Shown here piece after piece: positions 63,040-64,000 of a stretch of 64,000 nt of DNA. The stretch is from contig JAXMBI010000015.1 of assembly GCA_046349955.1 (NCBI GenBank), forward strand, positions 62,001 to 126,000, given 5' to 3'. Within the stretch, counting starts at the first letter, position 1. Each line of letters begins with the position of its first letter. The position numbers were made by a program, and so were the translations under genes. This DNA comes from JBGAPH01 sp046349955. Its GTDB lineage: Bacteria; Planctomycetota; Planctomycetia; Pirellulales; JBGAPH01. The notes under the pieces are model-generated. The model was not told the DNA's origin. It ran no database searches and saw only the letters and a list, made by a program, of their open reading frames with translations.

Positions 63040-64000
63040 ATGTTTGGGCGCTGCAAAGGGGCGCGCGGTCCGCTGGGCCGCGGCGCAATCGCTACGATCG
63101 TGCTGGCCGCTTTCGCCGGCCCGTCCAACTCCCAGGCCCAGACCTGGGCCGAGCGGCTCGGATACGGCCCGGGCAGCAAGGTGGTGCTCCTCGAGGCCCC
63201 TGAGGCTGGGCTCACCTGGGAGACCACCGCCGCCGCCGCTAAGGGGTTGGCCGACGGCGCCGTGCAGTCGACCGCGTTGCTCGCGCCTTGCCCCTGGTTT
63301 GGTCCGGCCGCCGAGCAGTTCCGTGCGCAGCCGAACCTCGACGTTGGGCTGAATGTGGTGGTCACCGCGCCCTACCCGACCTACCGCTGGCGGCCGACGC
63401 TCGTCGGCTTTCCGGCCTTGAGCATGATCGACGACGAAGGCTTTTTCTGGCGCGACCCGCGCCAGGTGGCGGCCAATGCCCGCCGCGAAGACTTCGAGCG
63501 CGAACTCGACGCGCAAGTCGCACTGCTGCTTCGCCAAGGCATCCGCCCCACGCATTTTTGGTGCTATCAGGGGGCGGTGTTCACGCGTGGCGACCTGGCG
63601 GCGGCGCTGTTCCGCGTGGCCCGCAAGCATTGGATTCCCGTAGCGCTCGTGGACCTGACGCCGGAGCGGATGCTGCGGCTGCGCAGCGCAGGGCTGGCCG
63701 TCGATCCGGCGATCGCGCAGATGATCGAAGCCTTCCCGCTTCCTAAAGTCGACGACCTCAAGTTCAGCCCCTCCGGCGACACCTACGAGGAGCACCGCGA
63801 CGCCTTCGTGGCGCAGCTCAAGGGTTTGGGTCCGGGGCTGACGGTCATTCACGTGTCGCCGGCGGTGGAAACTCCGGCCCTACAGCAAATCGCCCGACAC
63901 TGGCAACGCCACACCTGGGACGCGAAAATGTTGGCAGACCCGGCCGTGAAGGAAGCGCTCGAGGCCGAAGGGCTGCAACGAACCACCTGGCGCGAAATCA
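63040..64000 (+). CDS. ChbG/YdjC-fold protein lacking catalytic residues (3' end outside window)
   Basis: 320 residues are seen before the edge. A signal peptide (GRGAIATIVLAAFAGPSNSQ) leads into a YdjC-like deacetylase fold: QSTALLAPCPWFGPAAEQFR, then DVGLNVVVTAPYPTYRWRPT, DDEGFFWRDPRQVAANA, LDAQVALLLRQGIRPTH and a terminal LTVIHVSPAVETPALQQIAR, all matching family positions. However, the family HADD near residue 51-55 is LEAPEAG, the histidine of the GLHLTLT strand is Asn105, and THxDSH is THFWCY (171-176). So metal-binding and catalytic residues are missing. Only a few residues are probably lost at the edge. Confidence 0.78.
   Translation, partial: MFGRCKGARGPLGRGAIATIVLAAFAGPSNSQAQTWAERLGYGPGSKVVLLEAPEAGLTWETTAAAAKGLADGAVQSTALLAPCPWFGPAAEQFRAQPNLDVGLNVVVTAPYPTYRWRPTLVGFPALSMIDDEGFFWRDPRQVAANARREDFERELDAQVALLLRQGIRPTHFWCYQGAVFTRGDLAAALFRVARKHWIPVALVDLTPERMLRLRSAGLAVDPAIAQMIEAFPLPKVDDLKFSPSGDTYEEHRDAFVAQLKGLGPGLTVIHVSPAVETPALQQIARHWQRHTWDAKMLADPAVKEALEAEGLQRTTWREI

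Overview
The window looks like a chromosomal segment of a planctomycete, most likely of the Pirellulales type. This is inferred from family content, not from a marker gene. The evidence is a Planctomycetes-typical set: DUF1559 pseudopilin-like proteins, PSCyt1/DUF1549/DUF1553 proteins paired with DUF1501 proteins, a PEP-CTERM cluster with a dockerin-like repeat, a membrane-bound Ser/Thr kinase near an ECF sigma factor, archaeal-type C1-carrier (methanofuran-like) genes, and several small conserved proteins. GC content is high throughout. Genes are loosely packed, and many intergenic spaces hold palindromic or nested inverted repeats.

Layout. 1-10.9 kb: tail of a DUF1559 protein, a ThuA-like protein, pterin dehydratase plus DUF885 protein, holA - PII - CCA-adding enzyme, then a membrane cluster (two related polytopic proteins, a PspA/IM30 protein and a membrane-anchored coiled-coil protein). 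10.9-25.4 kb: mostly minus strand, with a DUF1553/DUF1501 pair, an esterase-ribokinase pair, a POTRA-containing exported protein, panB, a solitary DUF1501 protein and a UbiA prenyltransferase carrying three apparent frameshifts. 25.5-35.5 kb: clpS, an M20 peptidase, serS, a BRCT-MerR-TPR fusion, the mfnF/mfnE-like pair, a TIM-barrel protein and a Tat-exported protein. 35.5-46.4 kb: an accessory, secretion-oriented block with five PEP-CTERM proteins, two DUF1559 pseudopilins (one frameshifted), a lipoprotein, a metal-binding HMA protein, a DJ-1/PfpI protein and a cysteine-rich protein. 46.8-51 kb: tRNA-Arg(ACG), an LRR remnant, kinase, hydrolase remnant, small membrane protein and sigma factor. 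51.6-64 kb: housekeeping genes (dnaA, folC, def, aat), an FHA-GAF-PP2C phosphatase, two acetyltransferase-like proteins, a glyoxalase-fold protein and, at the right edge, a ChbG/YdjC-fold protein that appears to have lost its metal and catalytic residues.

Functional links. ClpS and Aat together give both the adaptor and the leucyl-transfer step of the bacterial N-degron pathway, although 36 kb apart. mfnF and mfnE overlap by 4 bp and suggest a C1-carrier biosynthesis step. The kinase, sigma factor and FHA-PP2C phosphatase suggest phospho-signalling. The PEP-CTERM and DUF1559 genes point to a heavily decorated cell surface. No exosortase, transposase, CRISPR array, prophage or rRNA was seen. 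The strongest candidates for undescribed biology are the YdjC pseudoenzyme, the BRCT-MerR-TPR fusion, the POTRA protein without an evident barrel, the cysteine-rich secreted protein, and the PspA-centred membrane cluster.
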